From: Pseudocitrobacter cyperus
Lineage (GTDB): Bacteria; Pseudomonadota; Gammaproteobacteria; Enterobacterales; Enterobacteriaceae
Reading direction: 5' to 3'
DNA: 64,000 nucleotides
Assembly: GCF_039889165.1 (NCBI RefSeq)
Contig: NZ_JAYMYY010000007.1
Span: 62,001-126,000 of the forward strand
The notes under the pieces are model-generated. The model was not told the origin of the DNA. It ran no database searches and worked only from the letters and a program-made list of their open reading frames with translations. The translations under genes were made by a program, and so were the position numbers. Within the stretch, counting starts at the first letter, position 1. Every line of letters starts with the position of its first letter. Of this stretch, positions 18,050 through 27,635 are shown piece by piece.

Positions 18050-18883
18050 ATGAGTCGTCAACGAAGGCTTAGGTCTTATGAGGATTACGAAAAAGCACTC
18101 AGCAAAGGTGTCGGTTCGGGTCAACTCCAGGATTACCAGCCCTGGCTGAGGGTTCAGGATGTAAAATCCCACGGTAATCGTTCTTTGATCTTTGGCCTGA
18201 AAACCCTGCGAAATCACCACGTCATGTCCTCTATTGAAAGTGATTTCTTCTACCAGGCTGAATTCAACGATTCTGTCATTGATATCCGCGAGCAGTTCCC
18301 CCTCCTTCCCCTTAATCTCACCGAACAGATAGCCGGACACATCGGTGTAAAGCATCCTCTCGTCAGAGGGGTAAAAGGCCCTCCGGTTCTCTACGTGATG
18401 ACTACCGACTTTCTTTTAACGGTTAAGGACCCTGCCGGAGGCATTAAATACAAAGCCTTTGCGGTAAAACCTGACTGTATCCCTACCCTTCGGATGGCAG
18501 AAAAATTAGAAATAGAACGCCTTTTCTGGGCTCTGCATGACATTGAATTCAAGGTGTACGTTGGCTCTGAATTAAACAGGATCAGGAGTAAAAATATTGC
18601 ATGGATAACATCAGCCATAAGAATTGATACGGCACACTATGAACACCTGCCCTTCGATGACGTTGTCCAGGCATTGCAGCCAGGTGACTATGCTTTAGAA
18701 GCCCTCTGCTCGTCTCAGGCCCGGAGACTGAATGTCGAAGGCAGCGACATTATGACCATCATTCAGGTGGTTATCGCCAAAAAGCTCATTCTGGTTGATT
18801 TAACCACCCCCATACCTGAACTCGGCGTTCTTCGTGTATTAAGCAACAGCTATCATCAGAAGGTGAATGAACGATGGGTATAA
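18050..18883 (+). CDS. tnsA: TnsA-like transposase endonuclease subunit
   Basis: A 277-residue restriction-endonuclease-fold protein that nicks the 5' ends of the transposon, allowing cut-and-paste movement. The N-terminal domain has E63 (SSIESDFFYQAEF), the same position as the catalytic Glu of Tn7 TnsA, then D120 (TTDFLL) and K140 (FAVKP). The usual Gln two residues before the Lys is Ala138 here. A C-terminal TnsA_C-like domain follows from about residue 165. It is first in the tns operon and overlaps tnsB by 10 bp. The start ATG lies 138 bp inside the element. Confidence 0.92.
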   Translation: MSRQRRLRSYEDYEKALSKGVGSGQLQDYQPWLRVQDVKSHGNRSLIFGLKTLRNHHVMSSIESDFFYQAEFNDSVIDIREQFPLLPLNLTEQIAGHIGVKHPLVRGVKGPPVLYVMTTDFLLTVKDPAGGIKYKAFAVKPDCIPTLRMAEKLEIERLFWALHDIEFKVYVGSELNRIRSKNIAWITSAIRIDTAHYEHLPFDDVVQALQPGDYALEALCSSQARRLNVEGSDIMTIIQVVIAKKLILVDLTTPIPELGVLRVLSNSYHQKVNERWV

Positions 18884-21006
18884 CAAAAAACAGCGTCTGG
18901 GAAAGTAACAGGCCTTATGAGCTGAAGCGTGGCTTATACCGGGTTCTGCACATCGATGTTGATCGGGATGCCATAATTCTTTTTGAGCTTCAGGAAAGAC
19001 GTATAAGCAAACCCTTCATATTTTCATTCCAGCGCTTTCGCAACATGGTAGAAACGCGGACCGTCGGACGCACCCGTTTCGTTCTTCCGTCTTACATGCT
19101 TGTTGATGAAGGAGATATCGACCCGCTAAGTAAAAGAAAGCGGGATGAAAATTATCAAATGATTTTACCTCTCATCAGCGATAACACGTTCCTCTTCGAA
19201 TACGCCCTGTCTAAGCGCTCGGCGGCGCTGGTAAAGTACGCGTCTGAGAAGGGCGTAAATTCACTTCATCTCCGAATGTTACTGGTTCTTTACTGGCGTT
19301 ATGGTCAGAACATTTATAGCCTTCTCCCCGCCTACTCTAAAAGCGGAGCACCTGGAAAAGAACGTAAAACTACGGCCTTGCCTCTCGGCAGTAAGAAAAA
19401 AAATCGGGTATTGCCGATGCAACGCGCAAGTACGTTCTTAATGAAAGATACTGATAAAAAGAATATTGTTAAGTCTCTCAGGAAGTACTATCTGAAGGTC
19501 AACGGATATTCACTTACTGAAACCTATAAAAAATATACCAGTGACTTTTTCAGGGACGAAACTGACAGAGCCAGGCTGGCAAACGAAGCTCCCCACATCC
19601 CCTCTCTGCGGCAGTTTCAGTACTGGTCAAAAAAACTCATCTCCACCGGAACGCGGATCCGCTCAAAATCTACCGTATCGAATTTCTTACAGAATCAGCG
19701 CGCCCGCACAGGCTCCGCAGCGAACACAGGTACGCTGCCAGGAGACGTATTTGAAATCGACGCCACTGTTGCCGATGTGCATCTTGTCTCTGCTCTTAAC
19801 AAGACAAGCGTGATTGGCCGACCTACCATTTATACGGTAGTAGACCGCGCAACAAGAATGATTACCGGCGTCCATGTCTCGCTCTACCATGCCTCATGGA
19901 GGGCGGCCAGGCAGGCTCTGGCTAACTGTTTCATGCCCAAAAAGAATTTTTGCAAACTGTTCGACATCAATATTTCTGAAAGGCTATGGCCATGCTCGCA
20001 CGTCCCGGTAAAGCTGATATGTGACAACGGTGAAATGATAGGTCTCCAGCCCCAGGATAAGGTCACGCCGATGACTGCGCTTGAAATTGCACCTGTCTAC
20101 CGGGCTGACAGAAAAAGTGTGGTTGAGAGGCGATTCGGGATTTTAAATCAGAAGGCAATCCATCCCCTGCTGGGCTCAACACGGGGCGGTAAAATTATCA
20201 AAGGAGAGCCGTTACCCGCATCGCGAGCCTGTTTGACGTTGCAGGAAGTCACCAGAACAATAATTCTGGCTATTCTTGAGCATAATCAGTCCATCTTTAA
20301 AGAGCTGGCGTACATAAACCCTCTCCTGATCGAGCATGACCTTGTGATGTCCCCGTTGAACAGTTGGAAAATCAGCCTTAAAAAAAGCAGGTTTAGTGCC
20401 CATACGATTAATGAAGATGAAGTCATTTCGCGACTTTTACCGCCGGAACAAGTCAGCATCACCCCCGGCGGATTACAGTACGGTAATCTTTATTATGAGT
20501 GTGATGACGACCTGGCTTCAGCTGCACGGGTGTTTGGTCAATCCCGTTGCGATGCCCGCATCGATGATAATTGCGTTGACCATATCTATGTACGTCTCGA
20601 TAAAAACAAACCGTTTTCTAAGCACCGACTGCTTGAGAAACGGAATATTTTTAAAGGAATGCCTCATCTTGAATCTGATGTGCTCGCCGACTGGATTGAC
20701 CTGCAGTATGAAAAATCGCCCGTGACGCCGGTCACCCACCTCGTAAATGACTATGCTGAAAAATTAAACGAGACAGGGCTGCAGCGGCTCAGTTCTCTCA
20801 GGGAGCAGAACAGAAGCCGAACGAAGAACATTTCCAATAATAAAAAGGAGGAGCTCAGGAGAAACACTGACGCTTTGAAACCTGAAACTCAAAGAGTTCA
20901 TCTGACTACAGTCGAAAACATCTCTCTGCTCCCGGGCCCAAAAGAAAAGGAACAGTGGCTGGCAAGGCAAAAAGGTCACAAGGACGCTCAGGAAGATAAA
21001 AAATGA
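18874..21006 (+). CDS. tnsB: TnsB-like DDE transposase
   Basis: A 710-residue DDE recombinase that binds the end repeats and performs 3'-end cleavage and strand transfer. The catalytic residues are D296 (VFEIDATV), D384 (LICDNGEM) and E418 (VVERRFG), spaced 88 and 34 as in Tn7 TnsB. DNA-binding helices lie before the rve domain. The C-terminal tail after the Mu-type barrel domain is rich in Lys, Arg and Glu and probably contacts TnsC. It overlaps tnsA by 10 bp and tnsC by 4 bp (ATGA), so translation is coupled. Confidence 0.95.
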   Translation: MGITKNSVWESNRPYELKRGLYRVLHIDVDRDAIILFELQERRISKPFIFSFQRFRNMVETRTVGRTRFVLPSYMLVDEGDIDPLSKRKRDENYQMILPLISDNTFLFEYALSKRSAALVKYASEKGVNSLHLRMLLVLYWRYGQNIYSLLPAYSKSGAPGKERKTTALPLGSKKKNRVLPMQRASTFLMKDTDKKNIVKSLRKYYLKVNGYSLTETYKKYTSDFFRDETDRARLANEAPHIPSLRQFQYWSKKLISTGTRIRSKSTVSNFLQNQRARTGSAANTGTLPGDVFEIDATVADVHLVSALNKTSVIGRPTIYTVVDRATRMITGVHVSLYHASWRAARQALANCFMPKKNFCKLFDINISERLWPCSHVPVKLICDNGEMIGLQPQDKVTPMTALEIAPVYRADRKSVVERRFGILNQKAIHPLLGSTRGGKIIKGEPLPASRACLTLQEVTRTIILAILEHNQSIFKELAYINPLLIEHDLVMSPLNSWKISLKKSRFSAHTINEDEVISRLLPPEQVSITPGGLQYGNLYYECDDDLASAARVFGQSRCDARIDDNCVDHIYVRLDKNKPFSKHRLLEKRNIFKGMPHLESDVLADWIDLQYEKSPVTPVTHLVNDYAEKLNETGLQRLSSLREQNRSRTKNISNNKKEELRRNTDALKPETQRVHLTTVENISLLPGPKEKEQWLARQKGHKDAQEDKK

Positions 21007-22442
21007 AAAAAGTCATCGCACAGTATCGTGAGGCCATTCTTCCCGAGCACAGAGGTAACCCGTTAATCGAAGCGTTACCCCCGATGCTTGATGAACAGGA
21101 AATTTTGCTGGCTTTCAGCCATTTTCCTCCGCCTGATGAACATATCCGATGGAGTGGCTCAGCTTCTGTCAGGAGGCATTATGTTGACCGTATTAAAAAT
21201 TTTCGCTGCCCCCAGACGTGCTACACAGAATGTTATAGATATCTTGAGAGAGTAATCCGGGACGGATACGCCGCAAGAAACCCTCTTAAAAGCAGCACTC
21301 AGCAATACCTGCATTACTACGCGGATGAACGACCAGATATCGAGCCTGAGGATGGCTATTTCCATCCCAGTGCCGATACTGTAACTATTGTCGGGAACAG
21401 TGGTTCGGGCAAAACGACGATGCTGGAACAGGTTCTTGGTTATTTTCCTCAGGTTATTGAGCATACAGAGTACAAGGGTACTATTCCCGGTGTCTCTCAT
21501 CAGGTCATCTGGATAAAGGTTAATTGTCCCTATAATGCCAGCGTCCGTGACCTATGCGAATCCATCCTTGCGATGCTTGATAATGTTCTGGGTTCAGACA
21601 CAACGAAACCGGCAACCAGAAACGGATCGCTGGCACGGCAGATAGCTCAAAAGATTAAATCCTCTTTTCTCGGTGTTCTGGTTATTGATGAAATGCAGCG
21701 GCTGAAGTTCTCACGCACAGGAGGTGAAGCCACACTGATTGATTTCCTGCACGAGATTGTTGATTCGCTAGGCGTTTCGCTGGTTTTTTGTGGCAATCAC
21801 CCGTTTGAAGAAACCCTCTCTAAAAAACTCAGGATAGCAAGAAGGGCTGAATCCGGAGGCTTTATGATAATTTCAGCGCCGGGCTACAATACCCCAGACT
21901 GGCAGTCTTTTATTACCTATCTCTGGCCGCTCCAGTGGACGAACGTGGAGACACCGTTAACCCGGGAACTCAACGAAGAGCTCTTTTTGCTTTCCAGAGG
22001 CAATCTTTCCGTCGCACAACTTATTTACAGAAGGGCGCAAATGCAGGTTATTGGAAGCGGTAATGAGGTCATCAATAAAGCCGTGCTCAGGGCGGCCGTT
22101 CCCCCCCTGTCAGCACGCGCAGAGGATTTTACCGATATAACAACTTTTCTCTCAGCCCCTGATCCTGTTCCCGGTAAGCCTGACACACACAGGATAAACT
22201 CTGTTTCAGAAGCGATAAATGACGACGGTAGTGAGTCATCATGCTTATTGATTACAGGGGATTTGACCCGGCCCCAGCATACTGAGCTGTATGATAAGAC
22301 GATGGATGCACTCAAATCATTCGAGGATAAAATCACCCGTATAAAATACCGTTCGGTATTTCGAAGCCTTTCTGCAGAACAGGAAAATTTCGGCCGCTTA
22401 ACCGCTTACGGCTTACTGTGCACTGACCCTTCGCTGGAGTAA
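21003..22442 (+). CDS. tnsC: TnsC-like AAA+ transposition regulator
   Basis: A 479-residue AAA+ ATPase that links target selection to the TnsAB transposase. Walker A is GNSGSGKTT (131-139) and Walker B VIDE (227-230), followed by a sensor-like FCGNHPFE segment. In Tn7-family elements TnsC forms a filament on target DNA recruited by a TniQ/TnsD protein and provides target immunity with TnsB. It is coupled to tnsB by an ATGA overlap; tniQ follows after 42 bp. No disruption is visible. Confidence 0.94.
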   Translation: MKKVIAQYREAILPEHRGNPLIEALPPMLDEQEILLAFSHFPPPDEHIRWSGSASVRRHYVDRIKNFRCPQTCYTECYRYLERVIRDGYAARNPLKSSTQQYLHYYADERPDIEPEDGYFHPSADTVTIVGNSGSGKTTMLEQVLGYFPQVIEHTEYKGTIPGVSHQVIWIKVNCPYNASVRDLCESILAMLDNVLGSDTTKPATRNGSLARQIAQKIKSSFLGVLVIDEMQRLKFSRTGGEATLIDFLHEIVDSLGVSLVFCGNHPFEETLSKKLRIARRAESGGFMIISAPGYNTPDWQSFITYLWPLQWTNVETPLTRELNEELFLLSRGNLSVAQLIYRRAQMQVIGSGNEVINKAVLRAAVPPLSARAEDFTDITTFLSAPDPVPGKPDTHRINSVSEAINDDGSESSCLLITGDLTRPQHTELYDKTMDALKSFEDKITRIKYRSVFRSLSAEQENFGRLTAYGLLCTDPSLE

Positions 22443-22484
22443 AAGCTATAATGTAAATAGTCACAGTCATTTCCACGGTGTTCT

Positions 22485-23333
22485 ATGCGCATTTTGCCCG
22501 CCCTGCCGGAGGAAACGCTTTTCAGCCGCTGCGTAAGAACGCGGGACGTTAATGGCATGACGGCGGAGCATTTTTTCAGGTCATTTCTCAACAACATCGC
22601 GCATTCTCTACATCCCTCATTAACCACATCGCTGAATATTCTTACTGAGAGTACAGCAGAGACCGGGCACGAACTATGGTTAAACCAGACGCTGGTCCCG
22701 CTCTACGCATGGGCCTTACCAGAATACCGAGCTGAGCTTGAGGACCTGACCATTTCAGCCGCCAGGTTACATACGCTGTGTAAATTATGCCGTTTTACAG
22801 AGCATTACACTGCCGTGTTAAAGCACTGTCCGGTGTGTGTGCACGCTGATATCAGGAAATATGGTGTGGCATACTGGCACCGACAGCATCAGATATCAGG
22901 CGTAACATCCTGCCATCATCATCAGGTCAATTTAAATCATATCGCTGACCCCAGACTTTCTTCACTGCATCTGCATTTCCCATACAACAGGGAAAAAATG
23001 ATTTCACTCAGTGGGCATGATGATTTTGAATTTGCGAAATTCACCGCTTCTGCGCTGAGCCTGATATGTCAGTCAGCGCCTGGCTTTGTCAGCTATGATG
23101 ATTCCCCACTGATTGCAGGATTTTTACACCGTCTCTCAGCAAAAAACGCCCCAACGCTCTTTGAGAAGATCAATCATCTGGCCAGCCGGTCAGGAAATAC
23201 CTGTAAAGCCCTTTTTCCTGTTCGGACAAACATGGTTAGTCAGTGGAAAGCCTTACTTTACAACCCTTCACCGCAGCCGCCTGCCAGAACCTTACTCCTT
23301 TTATATTGCCTTCATCAGTTAAAGCTAAGCTGA
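22485..23333 (+). CDS. tniQ: TniQ/TnsD-like target-selection protein, short form
   Basis: A 282-residue protein starting MRILPALPEETLFSR, the typical TniQ opening (P-x-E-S/T-L-x-S). The zinc-binding cluster is C115-x2-C118 ... C143-x2-H146 within YWHRQHQISGVTSCHHH, a hallmark of the family. An extra C99/C102 pair precedes it. It is much shorter than Tn7 TnsD (about 508) and lacks the extended C-terminal DNA-binding region, in the size range of TniQ-like adaptors. It probably bridges TnsC and a target-recognition factor. What it recognises cannot be told from sequence. Fourth gene of the tns operon. Confidence 0.88.
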   Translation: MRILPALPEETLFSRCVRTRDVNGMTAEHFFRSFLNNIAHSLHPSLTTSLNILTESTAETGHELWLNQTLVPLYAWALPEYRAELEDLTISAARLHTLCKLCRFTEHYTAVLKHCPVCVHADIRKYGVAYWHRQHQISGVTSCHHHQVNLNHIADPRLSSLHLHFPYNREKMISLSGHDDFEFAKFTASALSLICQSAPGFVSYDDSPLIAGFLHRLSAKNAPTLFEKINHLASRSGNTCKALFPVRTNMVSQWKALLYNPSPQPPARTLLLLYCLHQLKLS

Positions 23334-23637
23334 CTGTATCCTGAAATCTGGCACCCACATAATGTATGCTGGCCTCAGGTTAACGCCGGGAGAAACCAGA
23401 AGTAAATAACAATCCTAACGGGCTGAGCTATTACAGAAGGTGCCTAATACTCACAACCCCAGCATTAAAAATGCACATGAGTAAATTATCCCAAGGTTAA
23501 TAACAACAGACATGCAACGCTTCACAAACATTTCCCCTACCTGTAAACAGGCAACTATCTATATGTAAATACTTACAAAGCAAGGAGGTTTTTTGATATA
23601 GTTAATGACATTGCTCTGAAATACACGTGAGGTTTAA
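23334..23637 (+). other. AT-rich gap between the two tniQ genes
   Basis: 304 bp with no gene that I can support, no direct-repeat array and no hairpin of terminator strength. An AAGGAGG ribosome-binding-like sequence at 23582-23588 has only very short frames after it. The second tniQ probably has its own promoter here. Confidence 0.4.
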
Positions 23638-24618
23638 ATGTTATTAAGGACAGCATATCAGCCAGATGAAACGCTGCACAGTTTCATCTTCAGAGTCTGC
23701 ATGGTTAACGGTGTCGAACAATATGCCGATTTGACTGACAATAAAGGTCACTGGAGATTTAACCTAAAGCTTAGCGAACAAATAAGACAATACTTTATGA
23801 GTTATAGCGACCGGGATATACTTACGCTTGGTCAAAACTCCGGTCTCATCAGAAAAAACACAAACACTTTCGGTAATCCGTTGGAATATATGTTAGTTAT
23901 AAAAAAACTATATTCCATTAAAGGAGACTATAACAATATTTCCGGTAGTCATCCCGTCAATTTTTGTATCGACTGCATCAGAGATTCGTTAAGGGTCAAC
24001 GGATATGGCTTTTTCAAGGCAGCATGGATGCGGAAATGGACCAATTTTTGCGATATCCATAATAAACCTCTAACATTCTGCCCGGCCATACCGGCCAGAT
24101 ATTCGCATGAAGTAATAAAACAAATTTTGAGAGGAGAATATCCTCAGGGCAGCTTTAGTGAGCTTTACCGTAGCCAGATTCTAGAAGAAACCCCACCTTT
24201 AAACTACGTAATGATAAATGAGGTTAATTCAAGCGAATACAAAAAAGCTGATTACATACACCTGGCTATTTGCCTAAAAAATGCCATCCGAAATTTCATA
24301 AACCATACATCCAAATGTAGTTTACACATATTTTATTTACTTGATTTCTACAGGGAAAGAGGCAAATGGCGGCCTTACAGAAATATTTATAATATCGAAG
24401 AATATGAGGTTGCGGTTATGATAAAGGCTTTATTTAACGAAAGAAACAGGTTATTCCTTGACTTTTGGCATGAAAATGCAAAAGCAACAACCCTCTATGG
24501 CGGGATTTTCGAATATAAAGAGGTATCAGAAACGCTTTATATTTATAAAGGGACGGACAAATGCGGTACATGTAGTTCCCTGAACTGCCCGGTAAAGGCA
24601 CCTAAAAGCGAGCCGTGA
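23638..24618 (+). CDS. Second, divergent TniQ-family protein
   Basis: A 326-residue protein beginning MLLRTAYQPDETLHSFIFRVC, a clear TniQ-type start. The zinc motif is C110-x2-C113 ... C138-x2-H141 (FKAAWMRKWTNFCDIH). The C-terminal end adds a Cys-rich knuckle CGTCSSLNC (309-317). It is notably AT-rich (many AAA, ATA, AAT codons) compared with tnsB and the cargo, suggesting a separate origin. Position after the tns operon suits a target selector, TnsD-like in role. It is not closely similar to the first TniQ beyond the family motifs. Function inferred. Confidence 0.78.
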   Translation: MLLRTAYQPDETLHSFIFRVCMVNGVEQYADLTDNKGHWRFNLKLSEQIRQYFMSYSDRDILTLGQNSGLIRKNTNTFGNPLEYMLVIKKLYSIKGDYNNISGSHPVNFCIDCIRDSLRVNGYGFFKAAWMRKWTNFCDIHNKPLTFCPAIPARYSHEVIKQILRGEYPQGSFSELYRSQILEETPPLNYVMINEVNSSEYKKADYIHLAICLKNAIRNFINHTSKCSLHIFYLLDFYRERGKWRPYRNIYNIEEYEVAVMIKALFNERNRLFLDFWHENAKATTLYGGIFEYKEVSETLYIYKGTDKCGTCSSLNCPVKAPKSEP

Positions 24619-25198
24619 CTGTCTCTTCTAATTCAGACGGCACAATCGCACATTCGTTATATCTCATTAGACCCCATCACTGCCTACTCACCGTGACGGG
24701 AACCTGATTTCCTACTGATTATGTTGGCCTTATTTCTCTTACTGGATAGAAAAGTAACTTTAAACAGATTCAGCACCGTAGCAATCCTTGATAGAATATA
24801 AATGCTATTCAGCACTACATCGGTTTTGGCACCGCAGTCGAAACTTAATTTCATTCACGTTACACATCCCAGATTTATATAGACCTACAGAAAATTCCTC
24901 AGCGGACAATTGATTGTTGACTTGGCATGTAAATCTGGATATTCCTAATGAGCTATGAGGAGGTGGAGGTGCGGACGTTACAAATTTTCTGTCACAAAGT
25001 TTGTTCGCGCAATCTATCTTGTTTCAAACCATGTTGATGGTTAGTAATTTCATTATTATTAGCAGACAACAATAAATTATCTAGGGTAAAACCAATCAGC
25101 TGAAACGTATTTGATCATATCTCTGTTTTCCAATTTTGTAGCCGCTGTATGGCCATTTCTGACGCCCCGATACCGCCTTCCCTGGCTGTGGCCTGAAA
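24619..25198. other. Non-coding AT-rich spacer between tns genes and cargo
   Basis: 580 bp with no convincing gene. It ends at the tail of the FadL-like gene. The minus strand near 25118-25200 has a short open stretch (EGGIGASEMAIQRLQNW) without a start, too short to call. No CRISPR repeats or tRNA are seen. It looks like a module boundary between transposition genes and cargo. Confidence 0.45.
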
Positions 25199-26386
25199 TC
25201 AGAACTGGTAACTGTAGTTTATGCTCGCAAACCACAGATAGGGATCATCGTAATGGCCTTTTAAGCTCTCGGGCGACTGGACGCGAGAGGACTGCATATG
25301 TAAATAAGAGACGGCGAAACCAATATTACTTTGCGGCGTAACCTGATACTGCGCGCCAGTGGCGAAGCGCCATTCATCGCCAGTCGGTAGAGTAAGTGCC
25401 ACGTCACTCTGGGAATCATAAATAGTACTGTCAAAGGCTACACCCGCGTTTAAACGCCATTGTTCTGTAGGACGGTACTGAACGCCAAGCGCGCTATGCC
25501 AGGAGTCTTTCAGGCGACTCTTTTTATCGAGTTCCTTGCCGTTAACGGTGATTTGCGGCGCGCCGAACTGACTCCAGTCCTGCCAGCCAAGATCGCCCAT
25601 CACTGACCATTGTTTATTCAGGTCATGCACCAGACTCAACATGATCTGTTGCGGCGCACGCACCTGAGCGGAAATGGGAAGATCATATTCAACGTTTGGT
25701 AAATTCGGGAAGCGTGCTTTACCGTCAATATCAAAATCGTATTTGGTTTCACTGGTCCAGGTGATACCCGCACGGGTCTGGTCAGTGACATCAAGTAACA
25801 GGCCAATACGGTAGCTCATGGCCCAGTCGTGATCCTTCTCTTTTTCGTTATTGCCTCCTACGTCTCGTGTCAGGGAAAGAAAACCGTAGTTTACGTTGAC
25901 AGAACCACCCAAGGAGAGCCTGTCATTGAGTTTATAGGCCAGCGACGGGCTTAAAGTCATGCCAACCATGGTGCTTTTGGTGATGAGACGATCCCCAGTC
26001 CAGTCGCCAAAATCAATGCCCAGCCCATAGTTGCCGTAAAGACCAATACCCGCATAGAGCGCGTCATTCATTTTCTGGGTATAGAATGCACTGGCGTTGG
26101 GGAAAAAACGCATGACATCCCCAGGGCTTTTTCGACCATTTTCATCATCAAGCTGATAGGAGATATCGCCGTCCATCGCCTGTAGTCCCCCCGTGAACAT
26201 GCGATCCGGCAATCGTGTCATGCCCGCAGGGTTAGTCACAATGGTAGAAGCATCCTGCGCGCGTGCAGCCTGGCCCGCCCCCGCCAGAGCGGTATCCTCT
26301 GTTGCAATTTCATAAAAATAGAGACCACTGGAGTGGGCTGACTGCGAAACGAACAGGCCCAGACAGACTAAAATAGGTTTATTCAT
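25199..26386 (-). CDS. FadL/OmpP1-family outer-membrane channel
   Basis: A 395-residue outer-membrane barrel protein of the FadL/TodX family, which passes hydrophobic molecules. The start is MNKPILVCLGLFVSQSAHS (signal peptide) with an AGGTGG site 5 nt upstream; the frame extends further without support. The mature N-terminus GLYFYEIATEDTALAGAGQAARAQDASTIVTNPAGMTRLP includes the NPA motif of the family. Amphipathic strands end in the aromatic residue of WFASINYSYQF, as needed for BAM recognition. It is last of four minus-strand surface genes and lies 98 bp after the DUF4056-like gene. Substrate unknown. Confidence 0.85.
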   Translation of the reverse strand: MNKPILVCLGLFVSQSAHSSGLYFYEIATEDTALAGAGQAARAQDASTIVTNPAGMTRLPDRMFTGGLQAMDGDISYQLDDENGRKSPGDVMRFFPNASAFYTQKMNDALYAGIGLYGNYGLGIDFGDWTGDRLITKSTMVGMTLSPSLAYKLNDRLSLGGSVNVNYGFLSLTRDVGGNNEKEKDHDWAMSYRIGLLLDVTDQTRAGITWTSETKYDFDIDGKARFPNLPNVEYDLPISAQVRAPQQIMLSLVHDLNKQWSVMGDLGWQDWSQFGAPQITVNGKELDKKSRLKDSWHSALGVQYRPTEQWRLNAGVAFDSTIYDSQSDVALTLPTGDEWRFATGAQYQVTPQSNIGFAVSYLHMQSSRVQSPESLKGHYDDPYLWFASINYSYQF

Positions 26387-26484
26387 TTGCCACCTGCTTA
26401 TTATCATCATTATCGAAATATTTATTGTCACTACAAGAATAGAATGCGACGTTCAAATAACCACTGAAAACAAGCCTGAACTCT

Positions 26485-27591
26485 TTATTTTTCTATCCTT
26501 TCGAGTTGAGTTTTGTCAGCCTCACTGGCCTTATTCGCCAGCATCTGGAATAGAGCAGGATCATAATAGTTTTTCGGTCTGGGGAGGGACTGCATTGATG
26601 CCCCGGGATAGAGTTGCAATTCCCCTAAGCGTGACAATAAATGCCCTGTCACGACGGCAGGAAACGTGAGCATGAAGGGTTTCGATCTCTCATAAGAGAC
26701 CGGCGTCGGCAGGCGATTATGCGCCAGGTTATAATTTCTTTTTAAAACAAGGAATTTATCCGGTACTCTGCGTTGGCTGTTCCACCAGTCACCGTCCAGT
26801 TCGCGAAATTTCCTTTCAGTTTCAGTTTGTGTGGCTACGCCGAGTTGAAGCAGTGCTTGTTTTAACTCTTTTTCCATTGCAGCGTTATAGCTATCTACGG
26901 AATCCGTTTCGCCCTGCAATATCACGTTAATAGCAATTCGCGCACCCAGCAGGTTGGAGTAGAGATCTTCCGGTGAAAAGGCGGAGATTTCTTCTGAAAA
27001 TCCGGGGACAGACTGGAATCCATACCACTGCGCTATTTCATGCCACTGGGCCAGTTGAAACGCAAGATGGCCTGCCAGCCAGGCTGCCAGAGTATAGCGC
27101 TGAACCATGGACGCGGGGGGCGTAAAGTCCAGGAGCTGGATACGTCTTACGCCAAGTTCTTCGCTATAAAAAAACCGCCACGGCCGCCCAAGTTTTGGGT
27201 AAAGGCGCGTGAAAAGGTAGAAGGTGTTATCCGCCGTATCGCGTACATGGGCGATATCGATAAATCCACCGCGATGGGTGTAAATCAGACCATTTTTTTC
27301 TTCACTCAGACCAACGATATTTTTCACCGCCCCCAGCGCGCTGTCGTTATAGTGGTGACGCCCCAGCGTTTCCAGCGATAAGACATTGCCGATTTGATAG
27401 ACCGGAATGGGTACTCCCATCGCCCGGACGCGGAGATCATAGCCAAACGCGCAGCACGGGCGCAGCGATTCTGGAGCGCTGAGATGGCTGACCACCGGAT
27501 ACACCTTACGTGCATGTTTAACTGGGAGAATATGTTCTTCAGCATGGGCCATGCCGGAAAGAAGTAAAATAAAAATGAACCATTTTGCCAT
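26485..27591 (-). CDS. Exported DUF4056-like protein
   Basis: A 368-residue protein with a clear signal peptide (MAKWFIFILLLSGMAHA). The mature part has a conserved-looking block HRGGFIDIAHVRDTADNTFYL and a helix HLAFQLAQWHEIAQWYG that carries a His-Glu pair. From memory this resembles the DUF4056 family; that match should be treated as tentative. The HEIAQ stretch is not an HExxH zinc motif. It lies 44 bp after the frameshifted barrel gene and 98 bp before the FadL-like gene, in one apparent operon. Periplasmic or outer-membrane lipid-facing role unknown. Confidence 0.6.
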   Translation of the reverse strand: MAKWFIFILLLSGMAHAEEHILPVKHARKVYPVVSHLSAPESLRPCCAFGYDLRVRAMGVPIPVYQIGNVLSLETLGRHHYNDSALGAVKNIVGLSEEKNGLIYTHRGGFIDIAHVRDTADNTFYLFTRLYPKLGRPWRFFYSEELGVRRIQLLDFTPPASMVQRYTLAAWLAGHLAFQLAQWHEIAQWYGFQSVPGFSEEISAFSPEDLYSNLLGARIAINVILQGETDSVDSYNAAMEKELKQALLQLGVATQTETERKFRELDGDWWNSQRRVPDKFLVLKRNYNLAHNRLPTPVSYERSKPFMLTFPAVVTGHLLSRLGELQLYPGASMQSLPRPKNYYDPALFQMLANKASEADKTQLERIEK

Positions 27592-27635
27592 TCAGAACGC
27601 CTCTGCTATCTGATAATAGAAACCCGAACTTTTCA

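Noticed and set aside
22485..23333. Full-length TnsD directed to glmS
   Set aside because: The protein is about half the length of Tn7 TnsD and the element is not near glmS.
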